This document shows positions 37,621 to 50,760 of a stretch of 64,000 nucleotides of DNA, piece after piece. The stretch is from Geosiphon pyriformis. Lineage: Eukaryota > Glomeromycota > Glomeromycetes > Archaeosporales > Geosiphonaceae. A program made the translations under genes and the position numbers. The notes beneath the pieces are model-generated. The model was not told where the DNA came from, did no database searches, and saw nothing but the letters and a program-made list of their open reading frames with translations. Where the stretch lies: contig JAAOMT010000723.1 in the NCBI GenBank assembly GCA_016748015.1, positions 1-64,000 of the forward strand, in the 5' to 3' direction. Each line of letters opens with the position of its first letter. Positions within the stretch are counted from its first letter, which is position 1.

Positions 37621-38780
37621 TTAACAAAAATGCCAAAAATTTCAGAAATGCCAAAAATTTTAATGATAACTCAAAGAAATTTTTGAAATTTTAAAAATTT
37701 TATATTTTAAAAATTTATATATTTATAGCAAAAGTATTAAAAGCCAAAAAAAAACCATTTTAGAATCAAAAAAACTTAGTTTAAAATCAGCTTAGTTTTA
37801 TTATTACTTTAACTAAATTATAATTAACTTAATAAATATTATTATCAAAAAATATTTAACATTATTTTTTAATAAACTTTGACTTATTTTATTGAAATCC
37901 AAAATGCTTTTTATATTTTAATGCTATTTACATTAAATATATTGATTTAACAATATTGAAACAATAGCTTTTAATTATGACTATTAATGAAATATTAACT
38001 TTTATTTCATTTTTTTTTCTTGTTATTTTTTTTGTTTGTTAATTAATTAAAAAAAAAATACTAAAATTATAATATTAAAAATTATTTAATAAAAAACATC
38101 AAAAAAAACATAAATATAATTATAAAAATTAAAATTGTTTATTAAAAGAATATAAATACCAATATAAATTAATTACTAAGCCAAAAAACTTAATATTAAT
38201 TATTTATTACAATTACATTAAATTTTTGTTTATTATATAAAAAATTTTATTACAAAATCTTCAAAAAACTTTTTAAATATAATAATTATAAAAGTAAAAC
38301 ATCAAATTACAAAACCAATTAAACATATTCTAAGAAATTCAATCATAATATTTAATATTTTTTATAAGATATAATTTACAAAAAACAAAATATTAACTAA
38401 TAATAATTAACAAAAAATCAGATATAATATAAAAGAATTAGATAATATAAAAATTGCAAAACTAATTTTTTTAAAATTATTAAAAATAAAGCTATCTTAA
38501 ATTCAATTCAGTTTATTATTGCTATATATACAAATACTAAAGTTAATAATTAATGTATTAAATTTTATTCTTGATAATAAATTTACAAATAGTATTATTA
38601 CATAAAAATTTATAGATTAATTAAATTGCAAATTTATTTATATTATTACTGTATGGATTATTATTATTAATAGAGTCATAAAAACTTTAATTAATAAAAT
38701 TAATAATTTTTTATTTGAAGTTAATAGTGTTATTATATCTATTAAAGTTTTTATTATAAAAACTACTTAATATTAAATGC
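37621..38780. other. AT-saturated stretch
   Basis: No motif recovered. It begins with a short AT repeat of AAAAATTT-type units (about 37630-37720). It may be further hypermutated repeat DNA. Confidence 0.35.
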
Positions 38781-38789
38781 TATTATCAA

Positions 38790-39515
38790 CATAAATTTGA
38801 ATTATTAATTAACATAAAATTATTTTTCTAATTTTTATTATTAAATATTCTATATTATTATTTTAAATTATTACTTATTATCTTTTAAATTATTTGAATT
38901 ATTATTTAATTAATAATTTTAATTTATAAAAAACACAAATATAATCAAATTGTAATAATTAGATTATGTAATATTTTAAATTATATAATATATAAAATCT
39001 GCTAAAATATTTAAAAATTTGACAAAATATTTAATACTTTACCGAAATAATTTATAGTTTGCAAAAATAACTTGTAGTTTAACAAAAAATATTTTTAGTT
39101 TGTTAAAATATTAGAAAAAAAAATGCTAGATAAAATTGTATTATAACAAATTGTATAAAAGAAGAACTTCTTTTTTTAAAAAAATATATCTTAATTAAAT
39201 TTAGTTTTATTTTAGAATATTTTGTCTTTATAACAAATTAATTCAATAAAAATTATTTTACAAACTAATTTTTTTATTATTACTATTTTAAAATTAACTA
39301 TCTTATATTAATATTTTAAATTAATTAGTTAACAATTTCAATAACTGTTAATAACTTTTAAATTTGAATTTAAAACAACTTTTTTGAACATATTTTTTAT
39401 TTCTTTTTTTTAGTAATTTTATTATTTTTATTATTATTTTTTATATTATTAAATAGTTTATAGTCGACATTTTCTGTAAAAAAGTTAAATTTTACTGCAA
39501 AGTAACTATACAAAT
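38790..39515 (+). repeat. repeat B, inverted partner of 47790-48420 (putative LTR)
   Basis: Aligns over its length to the reverse complement of 47790-48420: shared blocks include TTAATTAATAA...AACACAAATATAAT near 38905-38945 and GAACATATTTTTTATTTC near 39388. Differences are mostly C/T and G/A. Because the 48 kb copy lies just 3' of an integrase relic read on the minus strand, I interpret the pair as LTRs of a Ty3/gypsy family in opposite orientations. Confidence 0.65.
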
Positions 39516-39589
39516 AATTAATATAAAATTAATTATTCTATTATAAATTTAATAATATAAACAGTTTAAAGCATAAAACAATATTATTA

Positions 39590-40245
39590 TGATTAAATTA
39601 ATAAATTAATGAATAGCAAAAGAAAACAATATTATATGATAATAAAATAATCAAAAAAATAATTCAATTTTAATAAGCAAATTAAATTATTAAGAATTTA
39701 ATATATAAAATTAGTCTTATAAATGTTTCAATCACTATTCTTTTTAAAAGATAACAAAAGAATCTAAGATAAAAAGATAGTCTGTACTGTTAACAAAAAA
39801 TAATACACTGATATAATTCTATGTTTTATATTAACACTTTTTAAATTTAATATCAAATATTAATTGTATTTTCAATAAATATTTATTTAATATATTTCAC
39901 AAAAATTAATAATTATATAAAAAAAAAATAGTAAAAAAAATAAAGAAGTTGATAATATTGTATTAATTTGCATAAATTTAAGTGTGAATTATTTTTTATG
40001 ACTTTTAAAATGTTTAAATTATATACAATAAAAAAAATTGATAATTATATTAGCAATTTTGTTAATGACTAAGTTAATAATTAAGACAATAATTAAGTTA
40101 ATAATCAAGTTAATAATTAAATTAATAATTTATTTTAAAAATAGGCTAACTAATTATATAATATTAATAATTAATACATATGATTAATTTAAGTAAATAA
40201 ATAAGAATTTTAAAAAATAAAAGTTTTCTTTATAATATTATTCTT
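39590..40245 (-). repeat. putative 3' LTR of element A
   Basis: Direct repeat of 45590-46285. Matching blocks include TATTATATGATAATAAAATA, TTAACAAAAAATAATACACT and TATAATTCTATGTTTTATAT, in the same order. It contains a 12-base tandem motif array (AAGTTAATAATT-like, about 40060-40130). Confidence 0.75.
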
Positions 40246-41599
40246 TCTAAAAAGATTGGGCTTTGTCAAAATAAAATTATATAAAAAAATTTTTGATTTT
40301 TTACCTTAAAATTAATTAATTTGCTAAAATTTTTGGCTAAAAAAGTATAAAAAAGTTAAAACCATACAAAACTAAACTTTTGTATAAGTGTTTTAACTTT
40401 TTTTGCAATGGTTAAAACTTTTAGAATATTTAAATATATAATGTCCAAAATTTTTGTCTGGAATTTTAAAGTTGTTTTTTTTAATAGTTTCATATTTTTT
40501 ATAACTTTATTAAGTCTTTTATACTGTTTAAATTGTCTTTTATATAACAATCTTTTGTTTATAAGTAATAATTTATTTAGTTTTTTTTCAATTATATCAA
40601 AAAAAATAAATATTTTGGTAATTATATATTTATATATGTATTTTTCTAATTTATTGCTAATTTTCTGTTTTTTTGTAACAAGTTTTTGGAAATTAATAAC
40701 AAAATGTACTCCAATTTTATTTTTAATTATTATTTGTTTTTCAATTATAAACAAAGTATCTAAATAATTTTTTATCTAATAGTTATAAATAATAAAAAAA
40801 ACATTTTGAATATTTTAATAAAAGAAATATTTTTTCATATTAATTAAAAATATGTTTGTTTTGAAACTAAAATAACTTTTTTTATAACTTTTTTGGTGTT
40901 TTATTGTTAGTTATTTTGGGTATTACAATAACTAATAATTAATTAGTTTTTTTGTAATATTTTTTAATTTATGTATTATAAACAAACTAATCATTAAATA
41001 TTGTTTTATTTTGTCTTATAATATATAAAATTTGTTATTTAAAACTTTGTTAATTATAAATAAATTTTTTTATTGACTTGAAAATTTGTTACCAAAAATG
41101 TTGTCTTAATTTGATTTGTATTCAAAAACTAAGTTACTAATACTTAAAAAAAATAATTTATATGTTTTTTTTTCTTAAATCTTTTTTGAAAGATTTTTAT
41201 TTTTTTATGTACAATTATTAGTGCTTTTACCAAAGTATTTAGAATTATTCAAAATCTTTATTGTAAAATATTTTTATAACTAAATTTAATTATTTTTTTC
41301 AAAAATATTGTTTTAATATTTGTTTTAATAGATATATTGTTATATGGTTTTAAAGTAAATAAAAAGGTTTATAACTAATTATATTATGATTTACTATTTT
41401 ATAAACAAAAAAATTAAAGGTAATATTTTGTTTTATAAGTTTATTTTTTTTACTGATTTTTGTTAAAATTTTATAAAGTATTTAATTAAAATATTTTACT
41501 AATCTATTGGTTTGTATATAATAAAAAAGAGAGAGTTTGTAATGTATTCCAAGTTTTTTTAATAGTTTTTCTATTGGTAAGCTAAAAAAAGCTTTTTTT

Positions 41600-42640
41600 C
41601 TATTTAAAAGTAGTTCTTAAAATTATCTATGTTTATATATAATTTTTTTATAGATAAAATTAATAATTAAAATGGCTGTTTAATCTAATATAACTTTGAT
41701 TTTTACCTATAATTTTATTTTTTTGTGATAAAAAAATACCAAAAAAGACATTAAAAACATCAATATAAAAAATAAATAGTTTGTTAAAGTTAAGTTGTTT
41801 TAAGATTGATTCAATAGTTAGTTTTTTTTTAAAAGTTTTAAATATATTTTGTTAAAAAGTACTCCAATAATAATTGACATTTTTCTTTAAATAGATATGC
41901 TATTTTAAAAAAATTTTTAATGAACTTTTAATAGTATAAATTTAATTTCAAAAAAAATTGTAATTTTAAAATATTCATTAGTTGTCTAAGTTTTTGTACT
42001 TTTTTAACTTTAACTAAGTCTGGAAAAATTTTATTTTTTGTCACAAAATGTCCTAAAAACTAAGTAAACTGTTTTTTAAAAAATAATTTAATAAGATTAA
42101 TTTTGAGTTTAGTATTTCTTAAAAAGTCAAAAACTTTTTAAAGATGTTTTAGATACTTATTTCATGTTTTTAAATATATGATTATATTATTTAAATATAC
42201 AAAAACAAACTTTTAATGTTTTGATTCAAATACTTTATTCATTAATTTTTAAAATATAAGTAGACATTTGTTAATCTGAAAACCATTATTGTAAACTTAT
42301 AAGTTCTATACTTTGTAATAAATACAGTTTTTTTTCTACTGACAAAATTTATTTTTACTTGCCAAAATTCAGCAGTTAAATTGATTGTTGTAAAATATAC
42401 TAAGCTTTCAAATTGATTAAGAATATTATTAACTTTAGAAAAAAAATACATATTTTTTTTAATATTTGTATTTAATTGTCAGTAATCTATACAGAATTAT
42501 AAAGATTCACTTTTTTAGATATTATTATAACAAAAAATGCCTATTTACTCTTTAGTTTTTTGTATAAATCTAAGATTTTCTATCTTGTCTATTTTTTTGA
42601 TAAATCCATTATTTTACTAATTTAATTGATAGAATTTCAA
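41600..42640 (-). pseudogene. gypsy reverse transcriptase / RNase H relic
   Basis: Minus frame from about 42520: FCIDY, stop, QLNTNIKKNMYFFSKVNNIL, then VYFTTINLTAEFWQVKINF, FITKYRTYKFTIMVFRLTN (expected EFTVMPFGLTNAP). At about 42130-42240: FVYLNNIIIY, the catalytic Tyr-x-Asp-Asp with both Asp changed to Asn. Then FLGHFVTKNKIFPD and the thumb region. At about 41700-41800: FIFYIDVFNVFFGIFLSQKN, the RNase H start where LYTDAS is expected. Stops fall at Arg, Trp and Gln positions. Differences from the usual gypsy consensus (from memory) are nearly all G:C to A:T. Confidence 0.85.
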
Positions 42641-45589
42641 ATAGATTGGTCGAATATTTTTGGTTTTAATTACATATTAAATAAAATTTGTTTAGCTAAA
42701 ATTTTTTTTTATATTACTGTTTTATTTCTTGTCAACAGATTTTTAATATCAATTTTTCGGTCATTTTTACTAAATTTTTTTAATTTAATTACTAAAAATT
42801 AGATTTCAGGTACTTTTTTCTTAAATAATTTTTTTACAACTTTAATTTCTTCATTTAAAATCAAACTAATTGGTTTTTAATCTTTAAAAAAGAATAAACA
42901 AAACTTGTATTTATTACTTAAAAAGTAAAAAAGATAATTGCACTAGTATTAAGCATATAAGTTATGCTATTAATAGTTTTATTTTGCTTTTTTTTCAGAT
43001 TGTTGTCTGAATATTTTTTTGAACATAATATAGCCAATAAATAATTTTTTGTTGTTGACATATATATTATCCAAAGAATTATTATTATTATTAAAAATAA
43101 TAAAAGCTAATTCGATTTTTTTATTTTTTTTTTATCTTCTTTTTTCTTAAAGTTTTCAAAATTATCAGAGTTATCATTTTTACTGTTTTGTTATTATTGT
43201 TAGATTACAGCAAAAAAATAGTTCAATAATAATATTTGACTACAACTGATTAGAACTTATTTCGAATTGTAAGTTCACAAAGTTTATAATCAAGAAAAGC
43301 TTTTGCTTTTTTTAATTATTTGTTTTCAATGATTATAGTATAATTTTTTGTTTTTAATACTTCTATATTAGTTTCAATACAAATTTTATAAATTTAAATT
43401 GAGACAGTTTTAATAATTCTTAGACTTTTCTTCTTGTTTTTATAAATTTTAGTTATAAGTCAAGTTAATAATTTATTAATTTTTCTTCTTATTGTATCTA
43501 AAAAATGTTAAATTATAATATTAACTAATAAACTATTATCTAATATTAAGTTTATATAATAACTAGCAACTTGAACTTTACAAATAAGAAGAATAATAAT
43601 ATTATTAAAAACTAATGTTGTTTATTAAAAGTATTTATTAGTTTTAAATTGTTTTTTTTGAGTATCAAAAATTTTCTAAGGTTTTTTTAAAACTAAAAAT
43701 GTGTTATAAACTAACCAAAAATAATATGAGCAAGTATTGTTATTAAATTTTTTACAATTAAATACGAATCTAATTTTTAAATGATTTTTACTAGTTCTAA
43801 TTTTAGCAGGTTTTTGAATATTTTTATTTTTAAAACTTTATCTTTGTTGTTGAATATTAAAGTAGTAACATTAAAATCTAAGTCAAATTCTATTTTTAGT
43901 TTTTTAAATCTAATGTGGCTTAATAACTTGTTATTATTTTTTTATATTTTTGTTTTATTATTTATTAAATTAAAATTAAATAAAAGATTTTTTCTTCTTA
44001 GTCTGTACTTTTATCTTTGAAAAATGTATTTACTAGTTTAAAAATTAATATGTAGTTGCTTTCATTAAAAAATTTTTTTTAAAAAAATTTATATAAGCTT
44101 GATTTGTATTTGAATTAAAATTTTGATTATTTTTAGTTTTATTATTTGGCCAATTATTATTTTTTAAAACTAAAAGAAACATTAAAAGATTATTATAATT
44201 TTATGCCATATAACTAATATTTTTATATTAGTAATAAACAAAGAAATCTTGTTTTTCAGATGTTGGATTATATTAAAACTGTTGTAACTAATTATAATAA
44301 GACTAATATTAGAGTTTCTGAGATCTTTAATTTTCTTAAACTGTTCTAATTAATAGTTTTAAAAGCTGGACAAAATTTTTTATTAATTTATTTATTAATT
44401 GTTTACTTGAATCTTAAACATAAATAATTAAATAATACAGAATTCAATTGAGAAAAAAAAACAAAGATAGAAACAGCTATTAAAGAATAAATTATGTTTT
44501 CTAAGTATATTGTTAAATGTTTTCAATTTTTTGTGTTATTTTTATTGTTAAATTTAAGATAGAATTATTTTTAATGGCAAAAAAAAACTATATAATATAG
44601 AATAAGTTTGTTCTTAATTTTTTTATCTAATTTTTTGCTAAGTTAACCTATTTTATTAATTTTTTAATTGCTTTAACATATTTAATAACACTTTTTTGAA
44701 GTTTTGTACTCTTTTTTCCAATTTCATTTTTTATTTAGATATCAATATTGCAGTACAAAACTTTTTTTCAAATTTGGTAATAAATAAAATTGTATTTTAT
44801 TAAATATTCTTAAATAATTATTAAATTATTTGTTTTTTAAATAAATTATATAACAAAAAATCTTTGAAGATATTTTTTCACTATTTGAAACTTATATTTA
44901 TTATCATATTGGTTTGCTATGACAGTTTTTTTAAAGTTTTAAACTAATTTATAAAGTTTTGAAAATCTTTTTTGAACAAAGATAAAAAACTTATGTTTTT
45001 TTAACTTAATACAGTTTGAATATCTTAAAGGACTAATAAAATATTTGTTCTATTTTGTGTTATAATTGAAGTAGATATTCGGAATAAAGAGTCTAATCAT
45101 TTAAAAAAAATTCAAAAACAAATACTGTTTAATTATTTTTTTTATTTTCAGTTTTTAAGAGAATTTCGAATTGTTGATAAGTATTTATCTAAATATAAAT
45201 TTGTTAATTTAAGATTTTGAATTCAAGAAAAAGTTGATTAAAGATAACTAAAAATAATAATTGGTTAATATAATTATCTTAAATTTTAAAATTTTCTTTA
45301 AGATATACTTAATTAAAGAAATAAACAATATATGTTGAGTAGATTTTGGCTAAATATTCAATTAAAAACCAATTCCAAAAATTTTAAAATTCTTAACTAA
45401 ACTGTTTTTTAACTAAAAAACAAATAAGACAAAATAAAAAAAAGATTAAGTTTAATATAAGTTAGATTGTTTTGATTATATATTATAAAATAATTTTAAA
45501 TTTCTATTATTAAAAAAAAGTAATTGCTTATACAATAATAAATAATTCAAAAATTTGACATCTTACAGAGAACACTATTTTTATGTTAT

Positions 45590-46285
45590 GGTTAGATTAA
45601 AAAGCTAATAGATAATAAGAAAAAACAGTATTATATGGTAATAAAATAATCAAAAAAGTAATTCAACTTTAATAAGTGAATTAAATTAATAAAAATTTAA
45701 TATGTAAAATTAGTTTTATAAATATTTAAGATATTATTCTTTTGAAAAAGTAACAATAAAATCTAAAATAAAGAAATAGTTTATATTGTTAACAAAAAAT
45801 AATACACTAATATAATTCTATGTTTTATATTGACACTCTTAAAATTTAATATCAAATATTAATTATAATTTTCAATAAATATTTATTCAATATACTTTAC
45901 AAAAATTAACAATTATACAAATCAAAAAAAAAAAATTAGTAAAAAAAAGAAAAGAATTAAGAATTTGAATATAAATTATTCATCTATAACTTTTAAAATA
46001 TTTCAATTATATACATAAAAAAAAATTAATAATTACATCAATAATTTAATTAATAACAAAATTAATAATTAAGTTAATGATTAAATTAATTAATAAATAA
46101 ATAATTAAATCAATAATTAAGTTAATGATTAAATTAATAATTAAATAAATAATTAAATCAATAATTTAGTTAATAATTTATTCTAAAAATAGATTAATTA
46201 ATTATATAATATTAGTAATTAATACATATAGTTAATTTAAGTAAATAAATAAAAATTTTAAAAAATAAAAGTTTTGTTTGTAACA
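45590..46285 (-). repeat. putative 5' LTR of element A
   Basis: Partner of 39590-40245. It contains a longer 12-base motif array (about 46030-46180, units like AATTAAGTTAAT). No clear TG...CA ends or target duplication survive. Confidence 0.72.
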
Positions 46286-47789
46286 ATATTTTGAAAATAA
46301 AACAAAATTAATAGCAAAATACTATTAATAATATTAAGAAAAAAGTAGAAAAATTTTTAATAATCATGTTTATAAGTAATAATTAGCTATTTAAGACTAA
46401 TACTATACTCAATTAAAATATTTAAAAGTTTTTATTAAGCTATTAAAAATATTATTTACAAATATTAATAGTATGTAAATATTTTAAAACAATTAGCAAA
46501 GCATTACTTATTAACTTAAAAAAAAAAGAAATAAAATTTATCTTAAAAACTTACTGGATTTTTTGAATTAATAATCTTAAACTGAATTGTTAACTGTACT
46601 AATTTTAAAAAAAAAAGCAGAAAAATTACAAACTTTTATTTCTATTTATATACTGTTTTACTAAAAAAAACAATACAGTAATTGTTTAATAATTTTATAG
46701 TACACCAAAAAATTTATACTATTGATAATCAAAACTTGTTTGTATTAACTATAAAAAAAACTTTTATTAATAAGCTTTTATTGTAAAAACTACAAAAAAT
46801 ATCTTATATTAATTAAATATTATTATTGTTTTTACTATTATTAAAGATTTTTTTATTCTTTTTTAATATTATTAATATTGTTTATTGTTAATTTTATTGT
46901 TAATAAAAACTGATAAATCTCTAATAAGCTAATTTTTTTTAAAATATTGTTATGATTAAATCTCATAATTTTTATTAGTTATTACATATATTAGCCATTT
47001 TATTTTTAAATAGTAATCAATAATTTAATTATTAATTTAATTATTAATCTAATTAATAACCTGATTGTTAACTTAATTATTGACTTGATTATTAACCTGA
47101 TTAATAATCTGATTATTGACTTAATCAATGACTTAATTGTTAACTATTTTTAATAGCTATATAAGTAATAAGTCTTTTAGCTATAGAAAAACATGATCAA
47201 AGTAACAAAATTAAACTTATTATTAATTGCTTTCTTTCATATTGCTTATTTTTTTTTCTATCTTTAAGTATCTGAATATCTTAAAATAAAAAATTACTTA
47301 TTGATATTTACATATTTTATTTTTTCTTTTTTTTGATTTGTATTGTTAGAATTAGTCTGAAAAGTAATTGTTTGTTTTTATAATTTATTGAATAAAAAAA
47401 CAATTGAAAAGCACAATAATATCTGTTATTAATTTTAAGAATTGTTAAGTTGAAACATAAAATAATAATAGGAGTATTATCTTATTAACAATTACAGACT
47501 ATTTTTCTATCTTTAAATTTCCAAAAAAAATTTACAACTGTGATTTTTATTTATTTAATTTGCTTTTTTATTGTAATTTTTTTTTTGATTAATTTTATCA
47601 CTCTATAATCTTGTTTTCTTCTGCTATCTGTTAGCTTATTACTCCAATTTATAATAGTATTTTTCTATACTTTGAATTATGTTTGCTGTTAAACTTATAA
47701 TAGAATATCTAATTCTATATTAATTATATAATATAATTATTTTGTAATAAAAATTAATTTTTTTAGAAAAAATTTTGTTTAAAAGCTTT
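46286..47789. other. AT-rich stretch with a 12-mer tandem array
   Basis: Only structure seen: about 47014-47145 is a run of degenerate 12-mers (AACCTGATTATT-like), the complement of the unit in the element A repeats but less mutated. No coding relic recovered in the rest. Confidence 0.5.
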
Positions 47790-48420
47790 CTAATTAATAT
47801 GTAGTTATTTTTTTATAAAATTCAATTTTTGTACAGAAAGTCTTGACTATAGATTATTTAATAATATAAAAAAATATAAAAAAATAAACTAAAAAAAAAT
47901 AAAAAATATGTTTAAAAAAATTGTTTTGAATTTAAGTTTGAAAGTTACTAACAATTGCTGAAATTGGTAGTTAATTAATTTCAAAATACTAATTTAAAAT
48001 AAGTAATTTCAAAGTAATAATAATTAAAAATTTGATTAATTCTAGGTAAAATATCTAGTAAAAATTTTTTTTTTAAAGAAAAAAGCTTTTTTTTTATATA
48101 ATTTGTTATAATATTATTTTATGATTTAATATATTTTTTTCTATTATTTAAGTAAATTAAAGATATATTTTATTAAACTACAAATTATTTCTGTAAATTA
48201 TAAATTATTTTAAAATACATTATCAAATTTTTAAATATTTTAGTGAATTTTAAATGTTATATAGTTTTATATATTACATAATCTAATTATTATAAGTTAA
48301 TTATATTTGTGTTCTGTATAAATTAAGTTATTAATTAAATAATAATTCAGATAATTTAATAAGCTATTAAATAGTAATTTGAAATGATAATATATGTTAA
48401 TTAATAATAAAAATTATAAA
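47790..48420 (-). repeat. repeat B, putative 3' LTR of element B
   Basis: Reverse-complement partner of 38790-39515. It lies about 1.3 kb downstream (minus direction) of the integrase relic at 49.69-50.76 kb, the place expected for a 3' LTR. Confidence 0.6.
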
Positions 48421-49689
48421 TATAATTTTATGCTAAATAATAACTTAAATTTTTGCTAATAATATAATCTTTTCTTTAAAACTAAGTTTTATTAAAATTC
48501 AAATATTGTTTGTAATTTTCAGATAGTAATCTAAGATTATTAAAAAAATTTGGTTTAAAAATTCCTGAAATTTCAGTTTTATAAGCTTTTTAACATATTA
48601 AATCTTTAAAAGTTGTAAAATTCGGTTTTGTAGAATGTTTTTACAAATATGAAATAAATTATAAAGTTTAAAAGTTGTTCTAAGTTTGTAATAAATGTTT
48701 ATTGGTCTAGCTATTGCTTAAATTTATTGTAAATTTGTTTTTAAATAGCTTTAAGTATAAAATTTGTTTTTTTGAGCTTTAGTTTTTTTTGGTAAAATGT
48801 TTTTTCAATATAAAAATATTTATAAATTGAAGGGTATTTATTATTTTGTTTATTAAAACACTATTAAAATTTTTGTTAAATTGTAGCATTTGGTAAAATA
48901 TCAATAGAAACAAATAATAAATACTTTTTTAAGGCTTGTTTTAAGAGTTCTAATAAGTAAATTCCAAAATAATTTCTTTTGTTTTTTCTATAAAGATAAT
49001 AATTTTATGTATTTTTTACTAAAGTTATAGCAAATTCTGTCTAAATATAATTAATATGTTTTCTAATAATAGTTATAAATAATTTAAGTAGTGTTTTTAA
49101 AACTAATATTAATTTTAAAAATAATTATTATAAAAACTAATAGAAAAAAATGTGAAAAAATGAAATTATTTTTGATATAAAAATTTTATATTATTTTGCT
49201 CTAATTTTCGTGTAATTTTTAATTATTTTGGTGAAATTATTTTTTTTAATTATAAAAAATAAATAAAACTAATTTGAAATATTAAATTTTCAGATTTGAA
49301 AATTGTTTAATAACAACTATTGGTTCTAAGTTTTAGAGAATATTTTTTAAGTTAACCAAGAAAAATTGTTTACTAATTTGTGAAATTAAAAATTCGAAAT
49401 TAATTTTGGAATAATAATATTTAAATCTGTTATTATGTACAACTTTTTTTAAAATTTTATCATCAAGTTTTAACTTATATAATCTATTTCTAAAATTTTG
49501 TATATGTAAAATAATATATTCTATTTATAATCAAATTTTCTACTTTATTGTTTTTTAGCTTTAATTTTGTATAAGAAAACTTTATTTTTAATTTTAAATT
49601 TATTAAAAGCAAATAATAATTTATTGTTATGTTATTTTTTTTGTTAAGTTTAAAAATATTCTATATAAATAGTTGCAGTTTGTTATTTT

Positions 49690-50760
49690 TTTTCCTGTGT
49701 ACTAAAAAGTATATAAACTTTTGTAATCAGCTAAACTAAATAGATTTTTATTGTAAAATTAATTGGTAATATTGCTGTTCTTTTATAAGTCAAATTAAAT
49801 AATATGTGTTTTGTTATATTTTGGTTTAGTGTTTTATAGACTAATAATACTAATGAAATAAAAATATTTAATTTTTGCTTAAAATCGGTTGAGATTTTTT
49901 CTAATAATTTAAAAATATTTGGTTAAAATATTCTATAAGTTCATTTGTTTATAAATAATAAAACAAAGATAAAAGTCTCTTAACATTAAATTGTTTAAAA
50001 AATTTTTGTATCATATTGTTTAAAAAATTTGTTTCTTAATTAAATAGAAGTTTAATTAGACATTTATGTTTATAAATAATGTTTTTATAAATAAAATTTG
50101 CTACTGATTTTGTATCTGCTTGTTGAATTGTTTTTGTTTTTGGTTATTTTATAAAATAATCTACTACAACTATAATATATTGTTTTTTTTTGAATTGTAA
50201 TAAGTAGTAGTCTGATTAAATTAATACTAATTCAATTAAAAAATTGTCTAATTTTAATTGAATTTAAGAGTTTCATAAGTTATATTATTTTTTTCTTTGA
50301 TAACTATTATAAAACTTGATATAATAGTAAATATCTTTTCTTATTCTTGGTCAAAAATAGTATTTTAGTATTTTTTAAGTTGTACTATCTTTTCCGAAGT
50401 GTGCTAATAAAAAATATGAATACATATTATATAAATTGTTTTTTTTTCATATTTTTGAATTATTCTGAGTAAATTGTTTAAGTTTTTATAATTTTAATAG
50501 TAAATAATATTATTGTATATAAAATATTGTTTTGCTTAATATTTTAATCAATTTTTTTTATTTAAAAACCAAGTTTCTAGTATTTTAAGTATTTCTAAGT
50601 ATTGTTTAAGATTGTTATAATTTTTTGGTTTTATTGTTTATTATTAAATTTAATTTGTTTTTGAAATTCTAATTTTGTCTTATTCTAAAAAGACATTAAT
50701 GTTTGTATGTAGTTTTCTTAATTTATAATATATAATGTATTAATAGTTTGCTAAAAATCC
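49690..50760 (-). pseudogene. gypsy integrase relic (element B), AT-hypermutated
   Basis: Minus frame, in order: MYSYFLLAHFGKDSTT, KILKYYF, stop, PRIRKDIYYYIKFYNSY (the H-H-C-C zinc-binding region, Cys now Tyr); YIIVVVDYFIK, stop, PKTKTIQQADTKSVANFIYK (the first catalytic Asp region, Trp now stop, Ala now Thr); KCLIKLLFN, stop, ETNFLNNMIQ (expected SDRGTxF, catalytic Asp now Asn); YYL, stop, TNELIEYFNQ (expected HPQTNGLVERFN, Glu kept); ISLVLLVYKTLNQ and ILPINFTIKIY at the C-terminal side. The element is truncated upstream near 50760: no RT belongs to it. All visible changes are consistent with C to T or G to A. Confidence 0.87.

Larger units (their letters stand above)
39590..46285 (-). mobile_element. 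Ty3/gypsy-like LTR retrotransposon relic (element A), AT-hypermutated
   Basis: About 6.7 kb bounded by a direct repeat pair (39590-40245 and 45590-46285) of about 650-690 bases that I take as LTRs. Between them on the minus strand lie reverse transcriptase and RNase H motifs in the order expected for a minus-oriented element. Size and order fit Ty3/gypsy. Gag (about 43-45.5 kb) and integrase were not recovered. The space between RNase H and the left repeat (about 1.4 kb) is too decayed to read. Confidence 0.7.

Noticed and set aside
40356-40767. Overlapping open stretches on both strands (119-132 codons)
   Set aside because: Composition is only Ile, Lys, Leu, Asn and Phe, as expected from AT-saturated DNA. 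No motif matches gypsy integrase or any membrane family.
43781-44020. Plus-strand hydrophobic open stretch
   Set aside because: Lies antisense within element A and is explained by T-rich composition.
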